DNA of 64,000 nucleotides from Nocardia donostiensis (GTDB taxonomy: Bacteria > Actinomycetota > Actinomycetes > Mycobacteriales > Mycobacteriaceae): the NCBI RefSeq assembly GCF_002081715.1, contig NZ_MUKP01000026.1, positions 24,120 through 88,119 on the forward strand, written 5' to 3'. This document shows positions 6,894 through 15,823 of this stretch, one piece after another. Each line of letters starts with the position of its first letter. Position 1 is the first letter of the stretch. A model generated the notes under the pieces. The model ran no database searches, was not told the origin of the DNA, and saw only the letters and a program-made list of their open reading frames with translations. Position numbers and translations under genes: made by a program.

Positions 6894-7729
6894 GTAGTTC
6901 GATTCACCAGATGCGCGAAGCTCTCGGGGGTCGTCTCCGGGAGCTTCGTCTCAATTCTGGGTTGTCTGGTACCGAGCTGGCGCGGCTGGCGGGCTGGCAT
7001 CAATCCAAGGTGTCGAAGATCGAGTACGGGAAGACCAAACCTACCGACGCCGATATCCGAGCGTGGTGTGAGCACACAAAGAGCGTGGATCAAGTCGCGG
7101 ATCTGATTGCAACGGTCCGCAACATGGAGGCGTCGTATCTGGAGTGGCGGCGTGTCCTCGGTGCTGGTACGAAGCGCCGGCAGCAGGCTTCGGTGAAGCT
7201 CGAGGCGGAGACGGAGTTGATGCGCTGGTATGAGCCGGTGCTGATTCCTGGCTTGTTGCAGACCGCGGAGTATGCGGAGGAGATTCTTCGGAACGTCATC
7301 GACTTCTATGGGACCGCTGATGATCTGGATGAGGGTGTGTCGAAGCGGATGGAGCGTCAGCAAATCCTGTACCGACGAGAGCACCGGTTTCATTTCGTCA
7401 TCGGGGAGCAGGCGTTGCGGACGACGGTGGGAGATGATCGAGTGATGGTGGGCCAGTTGGATCGCTTGTTGGCGGTGTTGGGGATGCCGCGCGTTACTTT
7501 CGGGATTGTGCCTGCTAGGGCGCGGTATCGGGTGCCGATTTCGAATTTCATCATGTTCGACAACCGGATGGTGATGGTGGAGAACGTGACGGCTGAGATG
7601 ACGATTACACAGCCGCGGGAGTTGGCGCTGTATGGGCGGACGTTTGATGTGTTGGCGAAGCAGGCCGTGACGGGGAGCGCGGCTCGGGAGTTGATTACGG
7701 CGGCTATCGCGACCCGTTCAGTTGATTAG
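6890..7729 (+). CDS. XRE-family regulator with DUF5753 (Scr1/WhiJ type)
   Basis: 279 residues. Residues about 6-65 form a Cro/C1-type helix-turn-helix (LRELRLNSGLSGTELARLAGW, then QSKVSKIEYGK). The rest is the DUF5753 region with its typical RWYEPVLIPGLLQTAEYAE, RQQILYR, FVIGEQALR and TVGD phrases. Such proteins are abundant in Streptomyces and Nocardia, often beside small DUF397 or DUF6879 genes, and act as transcription factors or antitoxin-like partners. No DUF397 gene is visible here. The GTG start overlaps the DUF6879 stop by four bases. Confidence 0.85.
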   Translation: MSSSIHQMREALGGRLRELRLNSGLSGTELARLAGWHQSKVSKIEYGKTKPTDADIRAWCEHTKSVDQVADLIATVRNMEASYLEWRRVLGAGTKRRQQASVKLEAETELMRWYEPVLIPGLLQTAEYAEEILRNVIDFYGTADDLDEGVSKRMERQQILYRREHRFHFVIGEQALRTTVGDDRVMVGQLDRLLAVLGMPRVTFGIVPARARYRVPISNFIMFDNRMVMVENVTAEMTITQPRELALYGRTFDVLAKQAVTGSAARELITAAIATRSVD

Positions 7730-7874
7730 TGAATTCCCGCGGTGATCGGTTCTTCAGCGGCGTCCGGGTTCCTTCGAGCCCGCGGCGCCGTGAACCGACC
7801 ATCGGGCCTTCCGTCTGCGACCGGATGATCTCAGCTAGGAGGCCGGGTGCTCAGGTGAGCGTGGTGCGCCAGTT

Positions 7875-8471
7875 CTATGTAGTCGCCCTGGTCAAATCAA
7901 GAGCTATGTCGAATGGCACAGTCAACCGGAGTCGATCGTGGTGGATACCCGCCAGCGCATACTGCTCGGTGGCAGGATCGAGTTCGTACACATACACAAC
8001 GGCCCGGCTCTCGGAATTCTCCACCCGCCAGAAATGCGGGATACCGGCTTCCGCGTACAGCAACGGCTTACGTTTGCGATCCCGCTCCATCGAATCCGGT
8101 GACACCACCTCGATGGCGAGAACAACGTCGGCAGGTCGATAGGTCGTCTGATTCAGGCCGGTATCTGCAGCAGCCTGGACCACCATGACATCCGGTTCCG
8201 GCCGCTGCCGCGGGCCGAGGGTCACTGTCATCTCCCGGCATACCTCCAGATGTGCCGGTGCCTGCCGAACCAGTTCACCTTCGATGGCCCTGATGACTCG
8301 CATATGGAACTTCATCTGCGGGCTCACAAAGATGAGACTCCCGTCGATCAACTCGGTATGTGGTGGCAGATCGGGTAGCCGGTCGAGGTCCTCGGCGAAA
8401 TATCCCTCGGGCGGTGGCACCGGCCAACCCGGAGACGGGCACTCGCCCATCGGTGCAGGATCGGCGGTCAT
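7875..8471 (-). CDS. Uma2 family protein (PD-(D/E)xK nuclease fold)
   Basis: 198 residues with the Uma2/DUF820 hallmarks: ELIDGSLIFVSPQ near residue 40, a PEPDVMVV segment, and EVVSPDSMERDRKRKPLLYAEAGIPHFWRVE holding the Glu, Asp and Lys residues of the putative nuclease site. The family is predicted to be a restriction-like endonuclease, expanded in actinobacteria and cyanobacteria, with no firm physiological role. The ATG has GAGGGAG upstream. It is a single gene, convergent with the XRE gene. Confidence 0.85.
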   Translation of the reverse strand: MTADPAPMGECPSPGWPVPPPEGYFAEDLDRLPDLPPHTELIDGSLIFVSPQMKFHMRVIRAIEGELVRQAPAHLEVCREMTVTLGPRQRPEPDVMVVQAAADTGLNQTTYRPADVVLAIEVVSPDSMERDRKRKPLLYAEAGIPHFWRVENSESRAVVYVYELDPATEQYALAGIHHDRLRLTVPFDIALDLTRATT

Positions 8472-8544
8472 CGGCTCCCTCGCTTCACGGCGGTGAACGG
8501 CTGACCTGGCCAGTATGGCACGGCCTCGACCCGCCTCCGCGTCC

Positions 8545-9312
8545 TCAGGCGAGCGTCGTGTGCCAGATGACGGCGGCGGCCAGGGCGCCCGCGCCGTTGA
8601 CCGACCAATGCAGGGCGATCGGGGCCAACAGGCTGCCGCTGCGCTGCCGCAGCCAGGTGAAGACGATGCCCGCGGCGGCGGTTGCGGCGACCGCGATCAG
8701 GATGCCGCAGACCTGGCCGGTCACACCGGCGCCGAAGATTTCGGTGAGACCGCGGTTGCTTGTGGTCAAGCCCAGCGACGAGGCGATATGCCAGAGGCCG
8801 AACAGCAGCGAGCCGACGGCGAAAACCCCACGAGCGCCGTATACGCGACCCAGGGTGCCGTGCAGTACACCGCGGAAGGCGAGCTCCTCGGGGATCACCG
8901 TCTGCAACGGAATCACGATCATCGAGGCGATGAGCGCGCCGGAGATGGTGGCATAACGGTCGGCGAGGAAGAACGGCCGGGTGACCGGCAGCGCCGCGCC
9001 GACCGCGACCACAGCCAGCACTACACCCACAGCAGCCAGCGCATACAGTGAGCCGCGTTTCCAATGCCTGGGTGAGAGCCCCAGCTCCGCCCAGCCGAGG
9101 CCACGTCTGCGCATCATCGCAAGCAGCACCATCGCCGCGACCGGCACCGTGACGATATTCGCCCACGTGGTGGTGAAATGTGCGATCAGGTTCGTGCAGG
9201 CCAGTACCAGCACGACCACCGCGATATCGAGGTAGGCGTGGACGCGATGCCTGCTGGGCATCCTGGTCGCGGTAGTCGCGACAGTTGCGTCGGTGGAGTG
9301 CGGGTGCAACAT
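8545..9312 (-). CDS. CPBP family intramembrane metalloprotease
   Basis: 255 residues with about seven to eight hydrophobic helices. The three CPBP (Abi/CAAX protease) motifs are present in order: EELAFRGVLHG (EExxxR), SLLFGLWHIAS (FxxxH), and IALHWSVNGAG (HxxxN). Members cleave or process membrane-bound peptides such as prenylated proteins or bacteriocin-related targets; the substrate here is unknown. It is divergent from the TAP-like hydrolase gene, with no close partner in an operon. Confidence 0.85.
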   Translation of the reverse strand: MLHPHSTDATVATTATRMPSRHRVHAYLDIAVVVLVLACTNLIAHFTTTWANIVTVPVAAMVLLAMMRRRGLGWAELGLSPRHWKRGSLYALAAVGVVLAVVAVGAALPVTRPFFLADRYATISGALIASMIVIPLQTVIPEELAFRGVLHGTLGRVYGARGVFAVGSLLFGLWHIASSLGLTTSNRGLTEIFGAGVTGQVCGILIAVAATAAAGIVFTWLRQRSGSLLAPIALHWSVNGAGALAAAVIWHTTLA

Positions 9313-9478
9313 CGTGGCCAGTGTAATGAGACCCCATGCGGTCCCCGTCCGGCTCCTCCCTGGTCACCCGAACGTGGTCGGCCCGACACCGAACCGCAGG
9401 ACTGTTAGTGTCTGTGAGGGTGTGGAGTCGCGGAAAACAGTTCTGCCAGAGCGCATATCGGCTCCGGCGCGGAACCCG

Positions 9479-10969
9479 ATGATGCTGCAATGGGTAGGCA
9501 GATGCCTGCTCGTGATGGCCTTGGCGGGGGCGACACTGACAGTGATCGGGGACGGCAACCGGGTCTCCTTCTACCATCAGGACCTGCGCTGGCGGCCTTG
9601 TTCGCCGGAGCAGGTGAGTAGTCCGGGCGTCGAGTGCGCCGATGTCGTGGTTCCGCTCGACTACCAGGAGCCGGACGGGCGCACGATCACCGTGGCGATC
9701 TCTCGGGCGAAGGCCACCGACCCGGCCCGGCGACGCGGGATCCTACTGTCCAACCCGGGTGGCCCCGGTGCGGGCGGCCTGGACAGCCTGAGCCTGCTCG
9801 GTGACGTGCTCAGCCCTGAGGTCCGTGCCCGATACGACCTCATCGGAATTGATCCGCGGGGTGTCGGCGCGTCTGACGCGCCGGAACCGTGTGGCTGGCC
9901 GGTGCCGGAGATGATCCGGTCGGCCGGTCTCGATGCGGCCGGTTTCGATCACGAGGTGGCGCTTGCTGCGGATATGGCTGCGGCGTGCCTGGACGGCGAT
10001 GTCGCGAAGCTGCGCAGGCTCACCACCCGCAACACCGCCCGCGATATGGACGTCGTGCGCAGTGTGCTCGGCGAGGAGAAGATCAACTTCTTCGGTTTGT
10101 CCTATGGCACCTACCTCGGCGCGGTGTTCACCCAGATGTTCCCGCACCGCAGTGACCGGATCGTGCTCGACAGCGCGATCGATCCCGACCGGTACTGGAC
10201 AGGGATGGTCCAGGATTGGGGACCAGCCGATGAGGCCGCATTGGACGACTGGGCGAACTGGGTCGCGCTGCGTGACGAGCATTACCACCTGGGGGATACG
10301 GCGCCGCGGGTGCGCCGGACAGTCGAGGACCTCACCCGCCGGGCCGCCAACCAGCCGATACTCGTCGAAGGCTATCCGGTCGACGACCATCTACTCCCGT
10401 TTCTGTTGCATACTCTGCTACGGAGTTACCGGCTGAACGACGTGCTGGCGGAGTCGGTCCGTGAGCTCGCCAACGCAGCCGAGGGGAGGCCGACACATTC
10501 CGATGAATCCGGGCTCCGTGATCTGCTGGAGGCGTTGCAGGCCGGCGAGAATTACGCGTTGGCCGTGATCGCCTGCGGTGATGTCGGAGCCCCCACGGAC
10601 CCGGAATGGTATCGCCACGCTGTCGCGCGTACCCGCGCCGCCCAGCCGGTCTTCGGCGCGATGGCGAACAATATCCAGCCGTGCGCGTTCTGGCCTCGCC
10701 CGGTCGAGCCGCCGACAGTTGTCCGGAACTCCGTTCCCGCCCTCATCCTGCAGGCGACCGGCGATCCGCGCACACCGTACCCGGGAGGGGTGCGACTGCA
10801 TCAGAAGATGACCGGATCGCGCCTGGTCACGCTGCGTGATGTGCGGATACACCTCACTTTCCGTCCCGGGTTGAGCGCATGTGTGAGCGACGCGATCAAC
10901 GGCTATTTCGCGGACGGCACATTGCCCGAGACGGATATCGTCTGTGCCGCCGACCAACCGCCGCAGTGA
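9479..10969 (+). CDS. Secreted or membrane-anchored alpha/beta hydrolase with TAP-like C-terminal domain
   Basis: About 496 residues from the ATG at 9479, which is followed by a hydrophobic signal/anchor (CLLVMALAGATLTVIG). The body has LLSNPGGPGAGG, the IDPRGVGAS loop, the nucleophile GLSYGTYLG, and, in the TAP-like part, ILQATGDPRTPY with the acid and a late His in RIHLTF. This is the layout of actinobacterial tripeptidyl-aminopeptidase/TAP-like exported hydrolases (SlpD/E, CaeA relatives). A GTG at 9422 and longer starts are possible; no good ribosome site separates them. Substrate unknown, peptides or esters likely. Confidence 0.8.
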   Translation: MMLQWVGRCLLVMALAGATLTVIGDGNRVSFYHQDLRWRPCSPEQVSSPGVECADVVVPLDYQEPDGRTITVAISRAKATDPARRRGILLSNPGGPGAGGLDSLSLLGDVLSPEVRARYDLIGIDPRGVGASDAPEPCGWPVPEMIRSAGLDAAGFDHEVALAADMAAACLDGDVAKLRRLTTRNTARDMDVVRSVLGEEKINFFGLSYGTYLGAVFTQMFPHRSDRIVLDSAIDPDRYWTGMVQDWGPADEAALDDWANWVALRDEHYHLGDTAPRVRRTVEDLTRRAANQPILVEGYPVDDHLLPFLLHTLLRSYRLNDVLAESVRELANAAEGRPTHSDESGLRDLLEALQAGENYALAVIACGDVGAPTDPEWYRHAVARTRAAQPVFGAMANNIQPCAFWPRPVEPPTVVRNSVPALILQATGDPRTPYPGGVRLHQKMTGSRLVTLRDVRIHLTFRPGLSACVSDAINGYFADGTLPETDIVCAADQPPQ

Positions 10970-10996
10970 ACCACGGCCGGTGCCTCACCGCTGCGG

Positions 10997-11968
10997 CTAC
11001 GGCTGGGCGGCCCTGGCGGTCGAGCAGCTGGCGCCGGTGGCCCATTCCGCAGGCGCCGTCCAGGCGTGCAGGGTGCGGGTGGTTTCGAACCGGCGCGGCG
11101 TACCGGTGATCGGATCGGTGAACTCGAGGGACGATGCCAGTAGCTGCAACGGCCGGGTGAAGTCGTCTACCGGTTTGTCGGAGAGCACCGGGTAGAAGTC
11201 GTCGCCGAGGATCGGGATGCCCAGCGAGTTCATATGCAGCCGCAGCTGGTGGGTGCGGCCGGTGTGCGGGCGCAACCGGTACCGGCCGAGGCCGTCGCGA
11301 TGGGAGAGCAGTTCGATCTCGGTGATCGCGTTCGGTTCGCCTGCGACCTCCTGAGCGGCGAGCACCTGCTTTTCCTTGATGATCCGGCTGCGCACCGTCA
11401 CGGGCAGTTCGAGCGCCGGATCGTAGGGGGCGATCGCCTCGTATTCTTTGCGCACTGTGCGGCGGTGGAACATCGTCTGGTAGGCGCCGCGCCGGGCCGG
11501 ATCGATGATGAACAGCACCAGCCCCGCCGTCACCCGGTCCAGTCGATGCGCGGGCACCAGATCGGGTAGGTCGAGTTCCTGACGCAGCCGCACCAGCGCC
11601 GTCTGCAAGATGTGCTGCCCGCGCGGGATCGTGGCCAGGAAATGCGGTTTGTCGATGACGAGCAGATGGTCGTCGCGGTGCACGATCGAAATATCGAACG
11701 GCACCACCGTCTCCTCGGGCAGATCGCGATGAAACCACACCGCCCCGCCTGGCACATAGGGCGCATCGGGCGCGATCGGCCCGTCCAGGTCGACTATCTC
11801 GCCCGCACGCAACAGTTCATCGATACGCGCCGCGGGCACCCGCGGCAGCCGGTGCACCAGATGGTCGCGGATCGTCGCCCATTCGCCGTCCTCCGGGAGC
11901 CGCAGCCGGGCCGGATCCAAACCGTACCGCTTCGGCAGCGGGGGTTGCTGCCTTCTTCTCATCGGCAT
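10997..11968 (-). CDS. RluA-family pseudouridine synthase
   Basis: 323 residues. The catalytic motif HRLDRVTAGL (Asp) is at about residue 146, followed by KEYEAI and RPHTGRTHQLRLHM, with LGD(D)FYP further on. All are standard for the RluA family, which isomerises uridine in rRNA or tRNA. An N-terminal stretch (about residues 35-60) resembles the S4-like region often present in these enzymes. Which RNA site it modifies cannot be read. An AGGG lies just upstream of the ATG. Confidence 0.88.
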   Translation of the reverse strand: MPMRRRQQPPLPKRYGLDPARLRLPEDGEWATIRDHLVHRLPRVPAARIDELLRAGEIVDLDGPIAPDAPYVPGGAVWFHRDLPEETVVPFDISIVHRDDHLLVIDKPHFLATIPRGQHILQTALVRLRQELDLPDLVPAHRLDRVTAGLVLFIIDPARRGAYQTMFHRRTVRKEYEAIAPYDPALELPVTVRSRIIKEKQVLAAQEVAGEPNAITEIELLSHRDGLGRYRLRPHTGRTHQLRLHMNSLGIPILGDDFYPVLSDKPVDDFTRPLQLLASSLEFTDPITGTPRRFETTRTLHAWTAPAEWATGASCSTARAAQP

Positions 11969-12059
11969 CGACCCTAGTCAACGCGGTGCCCGGTCCGGAG
12001 ACCAGGTGAGTACCACCCGTGCGTACGGGCTGTCGACAGTAAGCGCAGCGCCGTATACG

Positions 12060-12506
12060 TCAGAAACCGCGCAGGCGCTCCGGGGTGATCCGCACCGGAG
12101 TCGAATACTCCGCGAAGAACTCTTCCCTGGTCATCGAAATGGAAACGAGGCCGTCGGCGTATTTCTCGGCGAAAGAGTCCAGCTCGGCGGGCGTGGGCTC
12201 ATCGGCAACCCGCGCCACACCGGTGAAGACCACCACCTCGCCGCCGTGTTCGGTACTGTTCAGATGCACCGAAACCCGCGGATTACGCGCTAGATTGCGC
12301 AGCTTCGGCCGATCAGGCTGGCTGAACAGCAGGAACTCGCCGTCGTGCCACTGAAACCAGACCGGATTGGGCTGCGGTGTCCCGCTGGGGCCGACAGTCG
12401 TCAACCAGATCACCTGCTCCCGGGCCAGCCGATCGGCAACCATCCTGCCGAAATCGGTTGTGGTGTCGATCAACACATCGCTGCTGGATGTTCCGGTGGC
12501 GGCCAT
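12060..12506 (-). CDS. Split-barrel FMN/F420-binding oxidoreductase (PPOX-like)
   Basis: 148 residues from the ATG at 12504-12506, chosen because GAGGAG stands 7 bases upstream; an ATG two codons earlier abuts the ribosome site. The pyridoxamine-phosphate-oxidase-like barrel is seen in LAREQVIWLTTVGPSGTPQPNPVWFQW, then KLRNLARNPRVSVHLN and the closing TPVRITPERLRGF. It matches the actinobacterial Rv3369-type family (TIGR03667) as I know it, of which some members bind F420 or heme/FMN. Substrate unknown. Confidence 0.8.
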   Translation of the reverse strand: MAATGTSSSDVLIDTTTDFGRMVADRLAREQVIWLTTVGPSGTPQPNPVWFQWHDGEFLLFSQPDRPKLRNLARNPRVSVHLNSTEHGGEVVVFTGVARVADEPTPAELDSFAEKYADGLVSISMTREEFFAEYSTPVRITPERLRGF

Positions 12507-12609
12507 GGGCATCTCCTCGGCTACGGGGGTGTCAGTACTTGACGTCAACTCATGCGTGCCGATGCGCATTCCGCATGCTGTAGGCGAGTTACGTGCACCA
12601 GCGCAGCGT

Positions 12610-13065
12610 TTACGGCTTTCGATGCTGTGCTGTTGTGGTGTAGACGATCTTCGCCGAGGCCCCGACCAACGCCCCACCGCCGATGGCGATTGTGCCTGCG
12701 AGCGCTCCGATCGATGCTCCGATCAGAGCGCCGCCGAGGCACGTCACCGCGGCTTCGGGGAGGAGGACGACGCTGAAGGCCGGGCCGGCACCGCCGATGG
12801 CACCCCCGACGGCAGCGCCGGTGATGGTGCCGATGAGGCTTCCGACCATGACAGCGCGACCGACATTGTCGAGTGCGTCGGTAATGACGTCACCGGACCT
12901 GGGGTGCGCTGGGTATTGCGTGTCCATCAGGAAGGGCGGGGCTGGAAAAGATGCGGATCGAGTCGGGTGAAGTGCTCGGCGTTCGTCGGGCCGGATGTCG
13001 GCCCGGTTATGGACGGCAGGACGTTGCGGCAGTGTCTTCGTGGCATAGGGAAATGTTTGTGTCAT
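12610..13065 (-). CDS. Glycine/alanine-rich small membrane protein
   Basis: 151 residues. The first 55 are polar and Pro/Arg-rich. Residues about 70-145 consist of hydrophobic segments packed with Gly (VGSLIGTITGAAVGGAIGGAG, then GGALIGASIGALAGTIAIGG), a glycine-zipper pattern that suggests two close-packed membrane helices. AGGGGA precedes the ATG by 8 bases. I do not recognise a named family. It stands alone between two unrelated genes. Confidence 0.5.
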   Translation of the reverse strand: MTQTFPYATKTLPQRPAVHNRADIRPDERRALHPTRSASFPAPPFLMDTQYPAHPRSGDVITDALDNVGRAVMVGSLIGTITGAAVGGAIGGAGPAFSVVLLPEAAVTCLGGALIGASIGALAGTIAIGGGALVGASAKIVYTTTAQHRKP

Positions 13066-13448
13066 GAGAAATCCCCTGGTTCTGAGGTCGGACAGCCTTC
13101 AGCGATGCACCCGAGGTGCGTCACACCGACTATCGGTGACAGGACGCGGCAGGATTGCTCACCGGCTGCTCAGCGAGCAGGCGAGGTCACCGAGGCTCGA
13201 GGCCAGAACCCGCCGACGAACACGCCCAGCTACCGCTGGCAACAACGAATGGCGTGGGATACCGGGTGCGTACGTAATCGCATTACGTGGCGCTGAATCG
13301 GAAGCGGTGGGGGTGGGGACTATGACCAGAACTCATATCCTCACCTCCTCGCCTCCGTGGTAATCGACGGGTCGGCCTCCGACATCGCGGCACGGCCGAT
13401 CGAATCCGTACATATCCACCATGGCACCGATGTGCCCGCAATGCACCC
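13066..13448. other. Intergenic stretch without a supportable gene
   Basis: About 380 bases between the glycine-rich membrane protein gene and the end of the siderophore-interacting protein gene. A 99-codon open frame at 13064-13363 on the plus strand overlaps the divergent start and has no recognisable protein features. No repeat, tRNA or clear hairpin was seen. Confidence 0.5.
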
Positions 13449-14150
13449 CTAGCGCCAGTACGCCTGCGACTTGATCTGTGTTTTCGGCAGGCTATGCGCG
13501 GTTTTGAGGGTTTTCACGATCGATCGTGTGGTGGCGCCGTCGCAGGCGACCCAGGCGAAGGCGTCGGTGGGGCAGTCGATGTTCTGGGCCTGTTCGCGCA
13601 TCAGCCGGCCGTTGTCGACGCGTTGCAACCAGGTGACCTGGTGGTGTGGTTTGTTGCGGACGGGCAGGTTGACGTCGGATTGATGCTGCCATTCCAGCCA
13701 GACGCGGGCGGGAGTGTCGCCGATGGCGTCGAGCAGGGAGTTGATCGCGGGCAGGGATGCGGTGTCACCGAAGACGACGTATTCGCCGGGGGTGGTTTCG
13801 GGGAGTTGGAAGTTGGAGCCGAGAACGGATGCTTCGATTTCGTCGCCGGTGGCGGCTTGTTCGGCCCAGCGGCTGGCGGCGCCCTCGTGCAGGGCGAACT
13901 CGATGTAGAAGTGGTCGCCTGCAGGGTCCTGGTCGACCAGGGTGTAGCCGCGCTGCTGCAGTTTGTCGCCGTTGGGGATCCACAGGCGGATCCACTGGGT
14001 GGGGTGCACCGAGTGGTTGGCGAGCAGGCCGCCCGCAGTGAAACCGATCCGCTTGTACTTGTCGGAGACGTCCTCGGTCGACGTCACTCGTAGGCGGTAG
14101 TCGTCTGCACGCCACAGCTTCAGCAGAACGCCGTTGGTTCCTTTGCCCAT
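13449..14150 (-). CDS. Siderophore-interacting protein (NAD(P)H-dependent ferri-siderophore reductase)
   Basis: 233 residues of the SIP/ViuB family. The N-terminal FAD-binding barrel shows RGYTLVDQDP (the R-x-Y-T flavin motif position) and FYIEFALHEGAASRWAEQA. The C-terminal NAD(P)-binding half has VFGDTASLPAINSLLDAI and ends with AWVACDGATTRSIVKTL and a QAYWR tail typical of the family. These cytoplasmic enzymes reduce Fe(III)-siderophores to release iron. The gene begins just 6 bases from an IdeR box, so it is induced in iron starvation by inference. It fits the nearby hydroxamate siderophore genes. Confidence 0.9.
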   Translation of the reverse strand: MGKGTNGVLLKLWRADDYRLRVTSTEDVSDKYKRIGFTAGGLLANHSVHPTQWIRLWIPNGDKLQQRGYTLVDQDPAGDHFYIEFALHEGAASRWAEQAATGDEIEASVLGSNFQLPETTPGEYVVFGDTASLPAINSLLDAIGDTPARVWLEWQHQSDVNLPVRNKPHHQVTWLQRVDNGRLMREQAQNIDCPTDAFAWVACDGATTRSIVKTLKTAHSLPKTQIKSQAYWR

Positions 14151-14155
14151 GCGCG

Positions 14156-14174
14156 TTAGCTTAGCCTAAGCAAA
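14156..14174 (-). promoter_or_regulatory. IdeR-type iron box abutting the ferri-siderophore reductase start
   Basis: About 15 of 19 positions match the IdeR consensus, centred on TTAGCCTAA. It ends 6 bases from the ATG, so a bound repressor would cover the transcription start and the transcript may be very short-leadered or leaderless. No ribosome site fits in the gap. Confidence 0.75.
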
Positions 14175-14203
14175 GCGACGGTGGGGTCTATCCGTCGAAC
14201 CGC

Positions 14204-14872
14204 TCACCACTCCACACTGATACCCGCTTCCTGGGCCAGACAAGCGGCCAGTCCGAGTAGATCGCCGCCGTCCACCGTGGCGCCGCGCAGCCCGGAGGCG
14301 CCGACCAGCCCAGTCAGGGTGCAGTTGCGGAACTGGACATTCTGCTGGATCCGGGCATGGTGGAACCGGCCGCCGGACAGGTCGCAGTCTTCGAAGACCA
14401 CATCACGGAACTCCACGTCGGCGAAGTCGGCTTGACGGAGATCGCATTCGCGGAACACGACCGTCTGCAATTTCGAATAGGCGAAAGAGGTCAGGTCGGC
14501 GCGGGTCGATGCGACCGAGATATTGCGCCACACGCCCGCGGTCCACGACATGCCGGTGAGCCGGCTGGTGCTGATGGCGCAACGGAACATCGAGGATTCG
14601 TCGGCGAGCAGGTTTGCCAGATCACAAACGTCGAGTTCGCAGTCTGCGATGGTGCCCATGCGCATGGCACCGGAGAACCGGACACTGTCGAGCCGGCAGC
14701 CGTCGAGGCTCACGGCATAGAGATCGGGGTGCGAAAGGTCGCCGCCAGTGAAAGCGCGTTCCTGGATCTCGCTGGTCTCGGCGAAACCGTCGCCGGGATC
14801 GGCGGGGGTGAGGACGGGAAGATCGGGTGGTATCGGGGTCACCGGTTTGCTGCGTTTGCCTGTAGCAGGCAC
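14204..14872 (-). CDS. Pentapeptide-repeat protein
   Basis: 222 residues from a GTG with GAGGG upstream. From about residue 40 on, the sequence follows the A(D/N)Lxx repeat rhythm: GGDLSHPDLYAVSLDGCRLDSVRF, later FRECDLRQADFADVEFRDVVFEDCDLSGGRF. This folds into a right-handed quadrilateral beta-helix. Some relatives (MfpA, Qnr) mimic DNA and shield gyrase; most have no known role. It has two interruptions in the repeat register around the middle. It sits between two iron-regulated genes in the same direction, but no iron box is directly in front of it. Confidence 0.8.
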   Translation of the reverse strand: MPATGKRSKPVTPIPPDLPVLTPADPGDGFAETSEIQERAFTGGDLSHPDLYAVSLDGCRLDSVRFSGAMRMGTIADCELDVCDLANLLADESSMFRCAISTSRLTGMSWTAGVWRNISVASTRADLTSFAYSKLQTVVFRECDLRQADFADVEFRDVVFEDCDLSGGRFHHARIQQNVQFRNCTLTGLVGASGLRGATVDGGDLLGLAACLAQEAGISVEW

Positions 14873-14986
14873 TGTTTTCCCTCGCTCTGTCGGGGCTGCT
14901 TCTTTCCGGGCAACCTACACCCGCACGCGGCGCGGTCGAGCGCATCAGCAGGCCGTTCCTACTGGGTTGAGCTTTTGCGGGCAGGG

Positions 14987-15649
14987 CTATGCGACGACCG
15001 CCGGAAGATCCTCGGGGCGGCGGGGCAGGGCGAAGAGGTTGATGCGCCGATCCGGTCGTACGTCGAGCACGCCCAGGCTGTGGAAGTTGTTCTTGACCAG
15101 GGCCCGACGTATCGGAGTGTTGCGGTGATCCGGGTCCGCCATGATCCGTTTGCACCGGGGGTCGGCGGCGAAAATAGCCCGCATCAGCTCTCCCAGCCAC
15201 CCCGAGATAACTCCACGACCAAGCAGGTTGGTGTCGGCGGTAGCGATATGGAATCCCATATCGTGGGGGTCGGCCTGGTAGACCCGGGCGATCTCATCTT
15301 TGGCCGGCCGGTACAGCTCGACATAGGCCACCTCACGCCGTCCCAGGTCACTGCGGTCGATGGCCGCGAGATCGAAGCCGAGGATGCAGGGCCGGGAGTA
15401 CGCGCCGGCCAGTTGGGCGCGCAGGTCGGCGCGGCGGCGTTCGGCGGGCCATGCCTGCTCCCAGGTCTCGGCCAGATGGGGCCTGCTCATCCATTCGGCG
15501 AGCATGTCGGGGTCGTCACCGTCGGGGTCGGCGAGCCGCAGCGTGTAGGGAGACGAGAACTCAGGGATGACCGGTGCAGGCGCCTGGCGCACGTCGTCGG
15601 GGAGGTCGGTCAGTTCGCGGGCGAGGACGTAGCTCCCGGTTTCGTTCAT
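14987..15649 (-). CDS. Siderophore N-acyltransferase (MbtK/IucB-like GNAT)
   Basis: 220 residues from the ATG at 15647-15649; the frame is open further upstream but the extra part crosses the iron box and is not protein-like. The sequence has YTLRLADPDGDDPDMLAEWM, HLAETWEQAW, FGFD-like LGFDLAAI, and the C-terminal GRGVISGWLGELMRAIFAADPRCKRIMADPDHRNTPIRRAL. This is the pattern of the IucB/MbtK family, which moves an acyl group onto the N-hydroxylated epsilon-amine of lysine or ornithine. With the divergent lysine monooxygenase and a shared iron box, it fits hydroxamate formation in a nocobactin-type siderophore. Confidence 0.88.
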   Translation of the reverse strand: MNETGSYVLARELTDLPDDVRQAPAPVIPEFSSPYTLRLADPDGDDPDMLAEWMSRPHLAETWEQAWPAERRRADLRAQLAGAYSRPCILGFDLAAIDRSDLGRREVAYVELYRPAKDEIARVYQADPHDMGFHIATADTNLLGRGVISGWLGELMRAIFAADPRCKRIMADPDHRNTPIRRALVKNNFHSLGVLDVRPDRRINLFALPRRPEDLPAVVA

Positions 15650-15743
15650 GAGTTCTGCGGCTCCGTTCGGTTGTCTCTTCGGGCGCCGCCCTTCCGCGCC
15701 CCACTTTTTCCGAGGCCGGGACACTGGCACCGAGGATGCACTA

Positions 15744-15762
15744 TAAGGTAAGCCTATGCAAA
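15744..15762. promoter_or_regulatory. Shared IdeR-type box between divergent acyltransferase and lysine monooxygenase genes
   Basis: About 13 of 19 positions fit the consensus, with AAGGTAAGCCTA as the best half. It lies 95 bases upstream of the acyltransferase ATG and 62 bases upstream of the monooxygenase GTG, so one box could control both. Confidence 0.6.
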
Positions 15763-15823
15763 CATAGTTGGCGGATCGTCCAGCGGGCGGTGGCCGATGT
15801 TTTCCGGGAAAGTGGGATAGCCA

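Noticed and set aside
13064..13363. 99-codon plus-strand frame
   Set aside because: It overlaps the start of the divergent membrane protein gene, lacks a ribosome site and has no recognisable pattern.
14357..15751. 464-codon open frame on the plus strand
   Set aside because: It runs antisense to the pentapeptide-repeat and acyltransferase genes and across their junction, with no protein family features.
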